A stretch of 16,925 bases of DNA, taken from positions 1 to 16,925 of the forward strand of contig JAKSAU010000757.1 in assembly GCA_022361535.1 (NCBI GenBank), given 5' to 3'. How positions within the stretch are numbered: the stretch's first letter is position 1; each line of letters begins with the position of its first letter. This document shows, piece by piece, positions 8,176-15,509 of this stretch. The notes under the pieces are model-generated. The model had not been told where the DNA came from. It worked only from the letters and a program-made list of their open reading frames with translations, and searched no databases. The DNA comes from Desulfobacterales bacterium (GTDB taxonomy: Bacteria > Desulfobacterota > Desulfobacteria > Desulfobacterales > Desulfobacteraceae). The translations under genes were made by a program, and so were the position numbers.

Positions 8176-8475
8176 TTAGCTTTCAATGGCTCCGGATCTT
8201 ACCCCTTTAAGGTACTCCATACAAAACTGATCATGACCCAACAGCATATCTGCAGTATGGATTGACGCCATGATTTTTCTGTCCAAGGGTCTATTATGGC
8301 CTCATCCTTACCTGCATCCATCATCAGGGCGACAAAGGTACGATTGATAATATGACGCTGCAGCATCCTGCTGTTTTTTAACACCTTCGATAATTTAGTC
8401 TGCGTTCCGCTCAGCAACTGCCGTCTGAACCAGTTTCCGAGAGGTATTGATTCTCTCGCCAATCAATTCAAACAT
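8176..8475 (-). pseudogene. remnant of methyltetrahydrofolate:corrinoid methyltransferase
   Basis: On the minus strand an ATG at 8475 with a GGAG ribosome site starts MFELIGERINTSRKLVQ, the N-terminus typical of pterin-binding methyl-H4folate methyltransferases (AcsE/MtgA type). Codon 27 is TAA (8395-8397), but the same frame then reads IIEGVKKQQDA, as expected of the family. Near 8357-8366 the sequence jumps to family C-terminal sequence, RHIINRTFVALMMDAG, in another frame. A single missing base near 8285-8289 shifts the frame again, and HTADMLLGHDQFCMEYLKG and the final RSGAIES run to a TAA at 8176. Thus about 37 N-terminal and 65 C-terminal codons survive of a protein usually near 270 residues, implying loss of roughly 0.5 kb. 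It follows the corrinoid protein gene and would have moved the methyl group from the corrinoid to tetrahydrofolate. The 87-codon frame at 8199-8462 is only a by-product of these lesions. Confidence 0.85.
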
Positions 8476-8579
8476 TTAGTATTCTCCATACACTTTCTAT
8501 TTTCAATTGTACTGCTCATAAAAAGGCCAGCTACACAACAATTTAAGGATGCTTTAGAAAATCATAGGGTCAGGATAAA

Positions 8580-8613
8580 CATGAAAGCCTAAGGTATGTC
8601 ATAGTCTTTCATG
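8580..8613 (-). repeat. stem-loop between corrinoid gene and methyltransferase remnant
   Basis: CATGAAAG (8580-8587) and CTTTCATG (8606-8613) form an 8-bp inverted repeat, extended after one mismatch by CTA/TAG. On the minus strand the right arm contains an ATG at 8612 preceded by a strong AGGAGGG site, opening a 7-codon ORF (MKDYDIP, stop at 8589). It could be an mRNA processing or attenuation structure or the debris of a deleted gene. Confidence 0.4.
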
Positions 8614-8655
8614 CCTCCCTCCTATATTATGTACGAACCTTTTTATGATGCCATT

Positions 8656-9288
8656 TTAATTGGCAAAGGATTTGGCCATTTTGGAAGCAGATCCTGCATC
8701 TGCGGCAAAACCGTCTGCCCCAATTTCATCGGCAAAAGCCTGGGTAACGGGCGCACCACCGACCATAATCTTAACCTGCTCTCTTAAACCGGCTTCCACA
8801 ATCGCGTCTACAGTTTGTTTCATAGCAGGCATGGTTGTGGTTAAAAGTGCTGACAGGCATACAATTTGAGCGTTTTTCTTTTTGATTTCTTCGACAAAAC
8901 TTTCAGGTGCAATATCAACACCCAAGTTATGTACATCAAGTCCTGCGCTTTCCATCATCATGGCGACAAGATTCTTACCAATATCGTGAAGATCACCTTT
9001 TACGGTACCAATGATCACGGATGCACCGGAAGCGCCCCCATCATCACCCAGCATGGGTTTGAGAATTTCTACACAACCGCCCATAGCCTGGGCTGCCATG
9101 AGTACTTCCGGAATGAACATGTCACCGCTTTCCATTTTCTCGCCAACAATATCCATACCGGCAATCAGTCCCTGGTTAAGGATGTCTGTGGCAGGTACGT
9201 CAGCAGCTAAAGCGGCATTTACAAGCTCAGTAAGTTTGGCAGCGTCACAGGAAACAAGCGCTTCAGTCATTGCATTAAAATCTGTCAT
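8656..9288 (-). CDS. corrinoid (B12-binding) protein of methylamine-type methyltransferase system
   Basis: The product is a 210-residue cytoplasmic methyl carrier of the MttC/MtbC/MtgC type. A helical cap domain covers about 1-85 (ending near EILKPML) and a B12-binding Rossmann domain about 90-210. The signature GTVKGDLHDIGKNLV carries the cobalt-ligating His101 (DxHxxG). It is followed by VCLSALLTTTMPAM (SxL motif) and VKIMVGGAPV (GG motif), completing the three B12-binding elements. The ATG at 9288 has an AAGGAG site 8 bases upstream. It lies 19 bases after the MttB-family gene, so it is in the same operon and very likely accepts the methyl group from one or both MttB homologues here. The corrinoid must be kept as Co(I); no RamA-like reductive activase is visible in the window. 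Confidence 0.95.
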   Translation of the reverse strand: MTDFNAMTEALVSCDAAKLTELVNAALAADVPATDILNQGLIAGMDIVGEKMESGDMFIPEVLMAAQAMGGCVEILKPMLGDDGGASGASVIIGTVKGDLHDIGKNLVAMMMESAGLDVHNLGVDIAPESFVEEIKKKNAQIVCLSALLTTTMPAMKQTVDAIVEAGLREQVKIMVGGAPVTQAFADEIGADGFAADAGSASKMAKSFAN

Positions 9289-9307
9289 TTTCTATCTCCT
9301 TAAATTG

Positions 9308-10759
9308 TTAAGCGATTTTTGGTTCCGCGTTTATTTCGTTTTTTCGTCTTTCAACCCATGCTGTGAGTTCTTGAGCCATTCCCTCATCCATTTGGGGCTG
9401 TTCGTAGGCCTCAATTCGTTTTTCCAAAAGCGCGGAGGCCTGTTCAACAATATCTTTTGAGCCGTTTTTACTCCAAACCATGTGGGAATCACGGTTACCG
9501 AGCTCATGCTGGAACAGCGATCTGAAATTCTGAAAAGTAGATGGATGGGTCAGATAATTGCCCTGTGCACCCATGGATAAAATGGTTTCCAAATCCAAAG
9601 TCTCTGGCGTAACTTCTATTTTTTGCCTTGATGCCAGGATATATCTGCAGATCTCTTCGTCCATTACCCATTTTTCTAAACTGGTGGCAAGATAGGAACT
9701 GAGCATACCAAAAGAATGCAGAATATAATCAGCACCGCTGTTAATGGCATTATTCAAATTCAAAGCACTTTCAGCCATGGCCTGACCGTCCAGTACATGG
9801 GCATCGCTCAACCCCCCGCCGGTTCTGCAAGGCAAGGTGTAATAGGCCGCAAGCTGGGCAATTCCTCTGGACATGATCAAGGTTTCCGGAGATCCCAGAC
9901 AGGATGCGCCGTTCTTCATATACAACGGACATGAGGTAGAGCCGTAGATGACCGGCGTACCTTGGCGGACAATCTGGCTTAAGACAATACCTGCAAGAAG
10001 TTCTGCATTACCGAGAGCCAAGGCACCCGGGATGGACACCGGGGCTGAAGAGCCCAAAAGCAGCATATTAGTGATTGCAGCCGGCTGACGATTTTGGGCC
10101 AGAACAACCAGGGCATCTGCTTGATCCGGTGCATATTGTAAAGGAGACAAGGGACTTATAATCCCTAACGTCGCAGGTGTTTTAGCCAACTCGTCTATTC
10201 CACCGAAAACAATTGCCAGCATGTCCAGGCAATCCTGGAGGCAATGCGCATCCTGGGTGCTGGAAGTGGCAGCCACGTCACAAAGGGTTAAATCTTTGAG
10301 CATCATATCCAGATGGCTTGTGGCAGCTTTCAACTCATGGGGATGAACCGACTCATGGGCGGTCATCTGGTTGATGGAAGACGTTTGAACCAATTTGGCA
10401 ATTTTTTCATAGTCTGCCATGGTTCCCTGACGCTGGGTCATGTCTTTTTCAGCAATATAAATCTCGCCACCGGTACCGCAGAAAACAGGGATGCCCTTTC
10501 CAAGATCCAGATTCTTTTTTGGATTTCTTGCACGGATTTCAAAGGATTCGGGGGCAGATTCTACTGCAGACAACACCTGCTTTTCTGTGAAAAAAACCTT
10601 GGAGCCATCTGTCTTAAATCCGTTATTTTTGAACAGATCGAGTACCGGTTCACTGTCCATGATAACGCCCTGTTTTGCAAGAATCTCCATGGAAGCATCA
10701 TGGATGCGATCCAGGTCCTGAACCGTAAAGGTATTATGGTTAAGCTTTTGAGGGTTCAT
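9308..10759 (-). CDS. MttB-family (COG5598) corrinoid methyltransferase 1, non-pyrrolysine
   Basis: The product is 483 residues, full length for the trimethylamine methyltransferase superfamily (about 470-500). Family blocks seen include LDRIHDASMEILAKQGV near the N-terminus, SPLSPLQY at about 202-209, the glycine-rich YGSTSCPLYMKNGA at about 272-285, LPCRTGGGLSDAHVLDGQA at about 309-327 and NSGADYILHSFGML at about 340-353. The frame has no in-frame TAG, so unlike archaeal MttB it uses no pyrrolysine. Characterised members without pyrrolysine demethylate quaternary amines such as glycine betaine (MtgB), proline betaine or carnitine; that this one does so is inference. The ATG at 10759 lies inside the end of the transporter gene (20-base overlap), suggesting translational coupling. 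The corrinoid protein gene follows after 19 bases. Confidence 0.93.
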   Translation of the reverse strand: MNPQKLNHNTFTVQDLDRIHDASMEILAKQGVIMDSEPVLDLFKNNGFKTDGSKVFFTEKQVLSAVESAPESFEIRARNPKKNLDLGKGIPVFCGTGGEIYIAEKDMTQRQGTMADYEKIAKLVQTSSINQMTAHESVHPHELKAATSHLDMMLKDLTLCDVAATSSTQDAHCLQDCLDMLAIVFGGIDELAKTPATLGIISPLSPLQYAPDQADALVVLAQNRQPAAITNMLLLGSSAPVSIPGALALGNAELLAGIVLSQIVRQGTPVIYGSTSCPLYMKNGASCLGSPETLIMSRGIAQLAAYYTLPCRTGGGLSDAHVLDGQAMAESALNLNNAINSGADYILHSFGMLSSYLATSLEKWVMDEEICRYILASRQKIEVTPETLDLETILSMGAQGNYLTHPSTFQNFRSLFQHELGNRDSHMVWSKNGSKDIVEQASALLEKRIEAYEQPQMDEGMAQELTAWVERRKNEINAEPKIA

Positions 10760-12011
10760 TTTTCACTACCGCCTTGTTTTTTTTCATTACATAGAATGCC
10801 ACGATGCCGGACACAACGACACCCAGGGCGCTTAATCCCGCAGACGCCCCAAAAAGAATCTTGTACCCCTCAATCCCTTTATGGGTGTCCAGGATATTAC
10901 CGGCCCAGGTATACATAAACGCATCCGGTGCAAATCCGATAACGGATGCAAACCCAATGGCAGCTCCGGAAATGGCTGCTGGGATCTTCAAGTCTTCAAT
11001 CAGGGTAAAGTAAACCCCGCGAATGGCATACATAGCGGCAAAAAGCATAATGAACATAAAAATCATGATACCGGCCCAAGACGCATTTGCAGGTGCCATA
11101 TAGATAAAAGTAGCTGTCATGAGCAACAGAACAAACCCAAAGAAAAGCACAGTAGGTCTTGAACCGATTCTATCCCCGAGAATACCGCCCACAGGACCTG
11201 CAAGAAACTGACAGCCATAGGTCCAGAAAGTGGACCAGAATGCAGCAGATGCAGCAGATACCCCCATGATTTCAGTCAGGTAAGGGGTAAGGTATGAACC
11301 AATTGCCATGGCTGAGTAACAGGAAAATACAATAATGGCAACTGCCCATACCCAAGGAGATTTCAAGGTTTCTATTATATCTTTTGCAATAGAGGGGCTG
11401 GGTTCCAACTCTTTTGAGTCCTCAAAGAAAAACCAGGTTAAAACGGCTGCAAAAACGGTTCCAGCACTAATGAAATGCAGGCTCCATGTCAGACCATCCT
11501 GCTCTACTGCAAATTTGGCAAATATGGCAACAACAGCAAAACTTGCTACCGTAGACACAAGGCCCCTGATACCTTCCAGGAGACCAAAGAATTTCCCCTG
11601 TTCAGCCTCTCCTGCCATATCTTTTGTGGCACGGATAAAAGCAGCCCAGAAAGTTAAGGTCGTGCAGATACCCCAGGCACCATGAACAACAACGGTCATA
11701 ATGTAAGAAGGATAGCTCGTAAAATAGAATCCCAAAAGGCCTGTTGCCAGATAAGAAAAGGAGAGCAGTTTTCTAGCCGAGATCCTGTCTGCAAGCCAAC
11801 CGCCTGGCCAATACGTCAAAAGCGCGCAGATACCGTAGGCACTCATTGAAACACCGAACGCGGTATGGTCAATTCCAAGTGCTTTTTGAAGCGGATCGTA
11901 AAACGTGTACCGGATATAGGGAAGCAGATAAATAAAGCCCCCGCCCCATGCGAGGATACAAAGTCTTAAATAACGGGTTTTGTCATTTATAATGGATTGG
12001 ATAAAACTCAT
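10740..12011 (-). CDS. MFS transporter, candidate methylated-amine importer
   Basis: This is a 423-residue major facilitator with about 12 hydrophobic helices in two halves. The MFS loop signature is visible after helix 2 (GGWLADRISARKLL, about 74-87) and repeated in the second half (GGILGDRIGSRPTV, about 278-291). A cytoplasmic linker of about 25 residues (EDSKELEPSPSIAKD) joins the halves. The ATG at 12011 has GGAAG directly upstream and begins 9 bases after the stop of the upstream MttB-family gene; its own 3' end overlaps the next gene by 20 bases. That tight packing between two methyltransferase genes points to uptake of their substrate, or export of the demethylated product. Clusters of this kind more often carry BCCT or ABC betaine transporters, so an MFS carrier is notable. 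Substrate is inferred from context only. Confidence 0.88.
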   Translation of the reverse strand: MSFIQSIINDKTRYLRLCILAWGGGFIYLLPYIRYTFYDPLQKALGIDHTAFGVSMSAYGICALLTYWPGGWLADRISARKLLSFSYLATGLLGFYFTSYPSYIMTVVVHGAWGICTTLTFWAAFIRATKDMAGEAEQGKFFGLLEGIRGLVSTVASFAVVAIFAKFAVEQDGLTWSLHFISAGTVFAAVLTWFFFEDSKELEPSPSIAKDIIETLKSPWVWAVAIIVFSCYSAMAIGSYLTPYLTEIMGVSAASAAFWSTFWTYGCQFLAGPVGGILGDRIGSRPTVLFFGFVLLLMTATFIYMAPANASWAGIMIFMFIMLFAAMYAIRGVYFTLIEDLKIPAAISGAAIGFASVIGFAPDAFMYTWAGNILDTHKGIEGYKILFGASAGLSALGVVVSGIVAFYVMKKNKAVVKNEPSKA

Positions 12012-12020
12012 GGATCTTCC

Positions 12021-13484
12021 TTATTTCATTGCCCTTAAAAGCTCTTTTTCGCCTTCCTGCCGGATCTCTTTGAGTGCTGCCACGGTTTTTTCAGGCAAGG
12101 TTTTAGGTTCGTGGGTTTCCAGGATCTGGGCGACAACCTCGTCAGCCCGTTGCTCTAAAGACTTGCTGCCTTGAGCTTCCCAGGTTTCAAATGAATCCTT
12201 GCAGAACAACTTGGGCTGCCAGGATTCTTCATGCATATAGTCTAAGGTGTGCTGCTGCATTAGAAAGTTGCCCCCGGGGCCAACATTATGGATAACATCC
12301 GTGGCCAAAGTTTCTGCATCTATAGTAATGCCTTTTATAAACCGTTTAACCCAGTTGATGATTTCATTTCCAAGTACCATCATGGCACACGAGCATGTCA
12401 TACCCATATCCATGTATCCGACATCATGAATAATACTCACACCTGCCAGCGCTTGCAAGGCTGCATCCATTGCAGCCTCAGCTCCGGCCTGGGCATCAAT
12501 CATTTTAGAGTCGGTTGCACCGGCAAGGCCCCAGGTGGGCAGACCGATGCTGCGTGCAAGTTGGGCCTGGGCTGCCAATGACAGGGTCATTTCAGGAGAG
12601 GAGATCATGGCAATCCCGGTTCTCATATTTACGGCGCCCAACCCGGAAGTCAGAAAGCACGGTGCCCCGCTTCTGCACAATTGGGCCAAAAGGATTCCAA
12701 AAAAGCTTTCTGCTGTGGCAAGGGCCAAAGAGCCGGCCAAAGTTACAGGAGAGGTAAACCCGGTCAGGTGAGCTCCACAAGTAACCTGGGGAAGGTGCCT
12801 GGATGCTGAAACAAAAATCCGCTCAACCACCTCTTTGGGAAATTGTAAAGGCGTGATGGGCTCGGGGTAAGGAACCAGAAAGGGTTTGCGGGTCAACTCA
12901 TCATCTCCACCCGCCACTTCTGCTGCCATATCAAAAACCAGATCTACACCACGGGCAGAATATCCGCAGAAAAAAACCGGTTTGTTTGTATGCTGTACAA
13001 CGGTTTCAAACTCGTAAAGCTCGCCTGCATCACCAGGAACATCCTGTGCTGATCCAAAGGGCATGACAAAATCCAGGTTAGGCAGGGCATCTGCCACAGT
13101 GGCACCCCAAGCAATATCACTGAGACCTGTGGGCCGGATATCTTTTTCAAGTGCATGGCGGTGATTGGGGCTGGCTGTAGATGATCCGAAATAGCTCTTT
13201 CTACAACTCAAATCCAGGGCAGGTTTTCCGTCCCGGTTATACAGGGTAAACCCTTTGGGTACCTGTGCAAGGGCAGATTCAATCAGATAACGGGGCACAT
13301 AGACCTGCTCCCCTTTTACATGGGCACCGGCCTCTATTAACAGGCCAAGCGCTTTTTCATGATTGACTATGCATCCGGTTCTCTCGAGGATAAGAAAGGC
13401 TGCCTGCTTGATCTCATGAATCTGATCATCTGTAATGGTCGTTAAAAATGGTGTTGAATGGCTTGAATAACCAGCGTGGGGCAT
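12021..13484 (-). CDS. MttB-family (COG5598) corrinoid methyltransferase 2, non-pyrrolysine
   Basis: The product is 487 residues, the first gene of the operon. I choose the ATG at 13484 because AAGGAG sits 7 bases upstream; the TTG at 13490 would leave almost no spacing. Family features are an N-terminal helical segment (IHEIKQAAFLILERTGCIV-type), TPLQFPKEVVERI, ATAESFFGILLAQLCRSGAP, LPTWGLAGATDSKMIDAQAG and DVGYMDMGMTCSCAMMVLG. There is no in-frame TAG, so no pyrrolysine. It is clearly a different subfamily from the second MttB-type protein in the operon: the blocks LPTWGLAGATDSKMIDAQ here and LPCRTGGGLSDAHVLDGQ there correspond in position but differ in most residues. It probably transfers a methyl group from a quaternary or tertiary amine to the single corrinoid protein downstream. 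Confidence 0.93.
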   Translation of the reverse strand: MPHAGYSSHSTPFLTTITDDQIHEIKQAAFLILERTGCIVNHEKALGLLIEAGAHVKGEQVYVPRYLIESALAQVPKGFTLYNRDGKPALDLSCRKSYFGSSTASPNHRHALEKDIRPTGLSDIAWGATVADALPNLDFVMPFGSAQDVPGDAGELYEFETVVQHTNKPVFFCGYSARGVDLVFDMAAEVAGGDDELTRKPFLVPYPEPITPLQFPKEVVERIFVSASRHLPQVTCGAHLTGFTSPVTLAGSLALATAESFFGILLAQLCRSGAPCFLTSGLGAVNMRTGIAMISSPEMTLSLAAQAQLARSIGLPTWGLAGATDSKMIDAQAGAEAAMDAALQALAGVSIIHDVGYMDMGMTCSCAMMVLGNEIINWVKRFIKGITIDAETLATDVIHNVGPGGNFLMQQHTLDYMHEESWQPKLFCKDSFETWEAQGSKSLEQRADEVVAQILETHEPKTLPEKTVAALKEIRQEGEKELLRAMK

Positions 13485-13545
13485 ATTCAATCTCCTTAAA
13501 GTCTATAGTCATTTCTTTCCAACGCGCGTAAACGATATTATATAT

Positions 13546-13561
13546 AGCAAGGGGTGTACCA
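13546..13561 (-). promoter_or_regulatory. sigma-54 (-24/-12) promoter of the methyltransferase operon
   Basis: Read on the minus strand, TGGTACACCCCTTGCT matches the RpoN consensus TGGCAC-N5-TTGCA, with the invariant GG and GC exactly 10 bases apart. The start of transcription would be near 13535, about 50 bases before the first gene's ATG at 13484. The gene divergent from it encodes a sigma-54 activator, which supports the call strongly. Confidence 0.8.
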
Positions 13562-13666
13562 GAGAGGAGCATGCATGTAACACACTGTTTTTAAAGACTT
13601 TTGTGCCAAACGAATTATACATCCGCTATATTCTTCTCTAAAGTGCAAAGATAAATGCAAATTTTT

Positions 13667-13695
13667 TTGCCTTTTTGCCAAAAGCTTGCTATACA
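13667..13695 (+). promoter_or_regulatory. sigma-70-like promoter of the activator gene
   Basis: TTGCCT (13667-13672), a 17-base spacer and TATACA (13690-13695), about 50 bases before the activator ATG at 13745. Good hexamers and ideal spacing. Confidence 0.55.
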
Positions 13696-13744
13696 GGCAG
13701 CATTTCCGGCAGGTGCCGAGAACTGTAACCTTTAGGAGACTGCC

Positions 13745-15388
13745 ATGGCCGGTATTCCGAATATTCAAAATGACTTTCCTGACCTCTACCAGGTCATCCA
13801 TCCCTTTTTCCCCATCTGGGAAGCCCTGCCCATTGGGGTGGCCATTACTGATCCTAAAGGGAACATCTTGTTTTACAATAAAGCCCAAAGCCTCATTGAC
13901 GGGCTAACAGACAAGGAAACCCTTGGTAAAAACGTCAAACTGGTATATGGCCCGGATCCAGGCCCAAGCCTTGTGGATGCCTGCCTGGCCAGCAAAAAAC
14001 CAGTTCTTAACTACGTTTGCGTTTATCGGACCATGAAAGGTAATTTGGTCAACTCTGCCTGCTGGGTCTTTCCCTTGGTTCGCCAGGAAAAGGACAAGAC
14101 AACAAAACTGTTGGGATCTATCTGTTATATCAAAGAAGTGGATAAACTTACAGAAGCACCAGTGGCTTCAAATGTAGCGGATCTGCCTGTTATCAAAGGG
14201 GAAAACGTCGGGTACACCAACCTGGTAAGTAAAAACCCCAAGATGATGGAAGCAATTGAGACAGCCAAACATGCTGCGGTAACCCCCTCCCCTGTGCTTT
14301 TGTTCGGTAAAACTGGGACAGGCAAGGACCTGTTTGCAAGGAACATACACTGCACCTCTTTAAATCGTGACAACCCCTTTGTTACCCTCAATTGTGCTGC
14401 CATCCCTGAAACCCTTCTGGAAAGTCTTTTGTTTGGTACGACAAAAGGGGCATTTACCGGGGCCATGGACAAGCCGGGACTGTTTGAACAGGCCAATGGC
14501 GGCACACTGTTTTTAGATGAAACAGATTCCATGCCCCTGACCCTGCAACCCAAACTGCTTCGGGTTCTCCAGGATAAAAAAATACGGCGTATGGGGTCGG
14601 AAAAGGAAATCCAGCTCAGCCTGAAAATCATTTCTGCCATGTCCAGGGATCCTTTGGAAGCAGTCCAATCTGGAAAACTGCGGTCAGACTTATTTTACCG
14701 TTTGGGCGTAGTCGTTATTGGTATTCCCCCTTTAAAAGAACGCCCCGAGGATATAGATGACCTTTGCACTTATTTCATACTCAAGTACAATACCCTTTTG
14801 GGTAAAAAAGTAAGAAGTGTAAGCCCTGACCTGCTTGCCATGTTCAAGCAGTATAATTGGCCCGGCAATGTCAGGGAATTGGAACACCTCATTGAAGCAT
14901 CCATGAATGTGACCCATGATACGGAAATATTAGACCCGCAAACCGTTCCGGAATATTTTCTAAAAAACCTGAGAACAGGCGCTTTAGAGGCTGGCTTGCC
15001 CGGTCCGGCAGGTATCCAGGCTGGTGTCAGATTGGCCCCGCAAAGCCGCGACTTCCAGATTGAGCGCCCGGCCGTATCCACAAGGGAATGCCAGCCTGAT
15101 CCAGTTTTTTTTCAACCTGCTGATCCTACCCAGCAGCACCAAACTCCTGTACCGGAATATATGCCGCCACCAATTCCAGGCATGAACCCTGCCGGGATGT
15201 CCCTGCCCACCCTTGCCGAAATGGCCGCTCCTGCCAAGCAGGATGAAAAATCCGTTATTGTGACGGCTTTGACCCGTACATTCGGAAACATCACCCAGGC
15301 AGCCGGGGTACTTGGAGTTTCGCGCCAGAACCTTAGCTATAAAATGAAAAAATACGGGCTTCACCGCCAGGATTTTCGAAAAGTATAA
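13745..15388 (+). CDS. sigma-54-dependent transcriptional activator (PAS-AAA+-Fis)
   Basis: This 547-residue enhancer-binding protein uses ATP hydrolysis to open sigma-54 promoters. It has an N-terminal PAS-like sensor at about 20-130 (WEALPIGVAITDPKGNILFYNKA), as in RocR/BkdR-type activators. The AAA+ domain at about 155-390 has Walker A GKTGTGKD (188-195), the sigma-54 contact loop GAFTGA (235-240), Walker B TLFLDE (254-259), RSDLFYRL with the arginine-finger region (313-320), and WPGNVREL (372-379). A proline-rich linker of about 90 residues (410-500) leads to a Fis-type helix-turn-helix (FGNITQAAGVLGVSRQNLSYKM). Sensor I reads ISAMSRDP, with Ser where Asn or His is usual. The ATG at 13745 has AGGAG upstream. 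It is divergent from the methyltransferase operon and its sigma-54 promoter, so it very likely activates that operon in response to the substrate. Confidence 0.95.
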   Translation: MAGIPNIQNDFPDLYQVIHPFFPIWEALPIGVAITDPKGNILFYNKAQSLIDGLTDKETLGKNVKLVYGPDPGPSLVDACLASKKPVLNYVCVYRTMKGNLVNSACWVFPLVRQEKDKTTKLLGSICYIKEVDKLTEAPVASNVADLPVIKGENVGYTNLVSKNPKMMEAIETAKHAAVTPSPVLLFGKTGTGKDLFARNIHCTSLNRDNPFVTLNCAAIPETLLESLLFGTTKGAFTGAMDKPGLFEQANGGTLFLDETDSMPLTLQPKLLRVLQDKKIRRMGSEKEIQLSLKIISAMSRDPLEAVQSGKLRSDLFYRLGVVVIGIPPLKERPEDIDDLCTYFILKYNTLLGKKVRSVSPDLLAMFKQYNWPGNVRELEHLIEASMNVTHDTEILDPQTVPEYFLKNLRTGALEAGLPGPAGIQAGVRLAPQSRDFQIERPAVSTRECQPDPVFFQPADPTQQHQTPVPEYMPPPIPGMNPAGMSLPTLAEMAAPAKQDEKSVIVTALTRTFGNITQAAGVLGVSRQNLSYKMKKYGLHRQDFRKV

Positions 15389-15396
15389 TCAAACAA

Positions 15397-15408
15397 AACC
15401 AATTGGTT
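15397..15408. repeat. 12-bp perfect palindrome AACCAATTGGTT
   Basis: It lies nine bases after the activator stop. It could be a weak hairpin or a regulator-binding site; there is no following T-run, so I do not call it a terminator. Confidence 0.3.
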
Positions 15409-15423
15409 ATCTAAAATTATGTA

Positions 15424-15451
15424 TTGACAAACTATTATTAGATTGATAAGC
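15424..15451 (+). promoter_or_regulatory. candidate promoter of the TetR-family gene
   Basis: A perfect TTGACA at 15424-15429 is followed after 15-16 bases by GATAAG/ATAAGC, a poor -10. The strong -35 and the operator palindromes overlapping the -10 position make a promoter here likely, but the exact -10 is uncertain. Confidence 0.4.
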
Positions 15452-15470
15452 ATCAATTGATGCGCATCAA
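15443..15470. promoter_or_regulatory. two abutting 14-bp operator palindromes
   Basis: TTGATAAGCATCAA (15443-15456) and TTGATGCGCATCAA (15457-15470) are directly repeated, differ at only two central bases, and the second is a perfect palindrome. The join also forms the perfect palindrome GCATCAATTGATGC (15450-15463). Placed across the promoter and 40 bases before the TetR-family ATG, this is best read as a tandem autoregulatory operator. Confidence 0.65.
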
Positions 15471-15509
15471 GCGATTCTCTATTCTGTACTCTTAATTGGA
15501 AATGATAAT

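Noticed and set aside
8199..8462. 87-codon minus-strand ORF as a genuine hypothetical gene
   Set aside because: It is a chance joining of frames across the lesions of the methyltransferase pseudogene. Family sequence is found by switching frames.
10313..10918. 201-codon plus-strand ORF over the MttB-type and MFS genes
   Set aside because: It is antisense to two well-supported genes, has a cysteine-rich and unfamiliar translation, and no convincing ribosome site.
9308..13484. Pyrrolysine-containing trimethylamine methyltransferases
   Set aside because: Both MttB-family frames are full length with no in-frame TAG, so no amber-encoded pyrrolysine is needed.
13485..13490. TTG start at 13490 for the first MttB-type gene
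   Set aside because: It leaves only about one base between the AAGGAG site and the start; the ATG at 13484 has normal spacing.
13657..13671. Second sigma-54 site on the minus strand (GGC, A7, TTT, GC)
   Set aside because: GG and GC are 11 rather than 10 bases apart and the spacer is simple A/T sequence; the site at 13546-13561 is better and closer to the gene.
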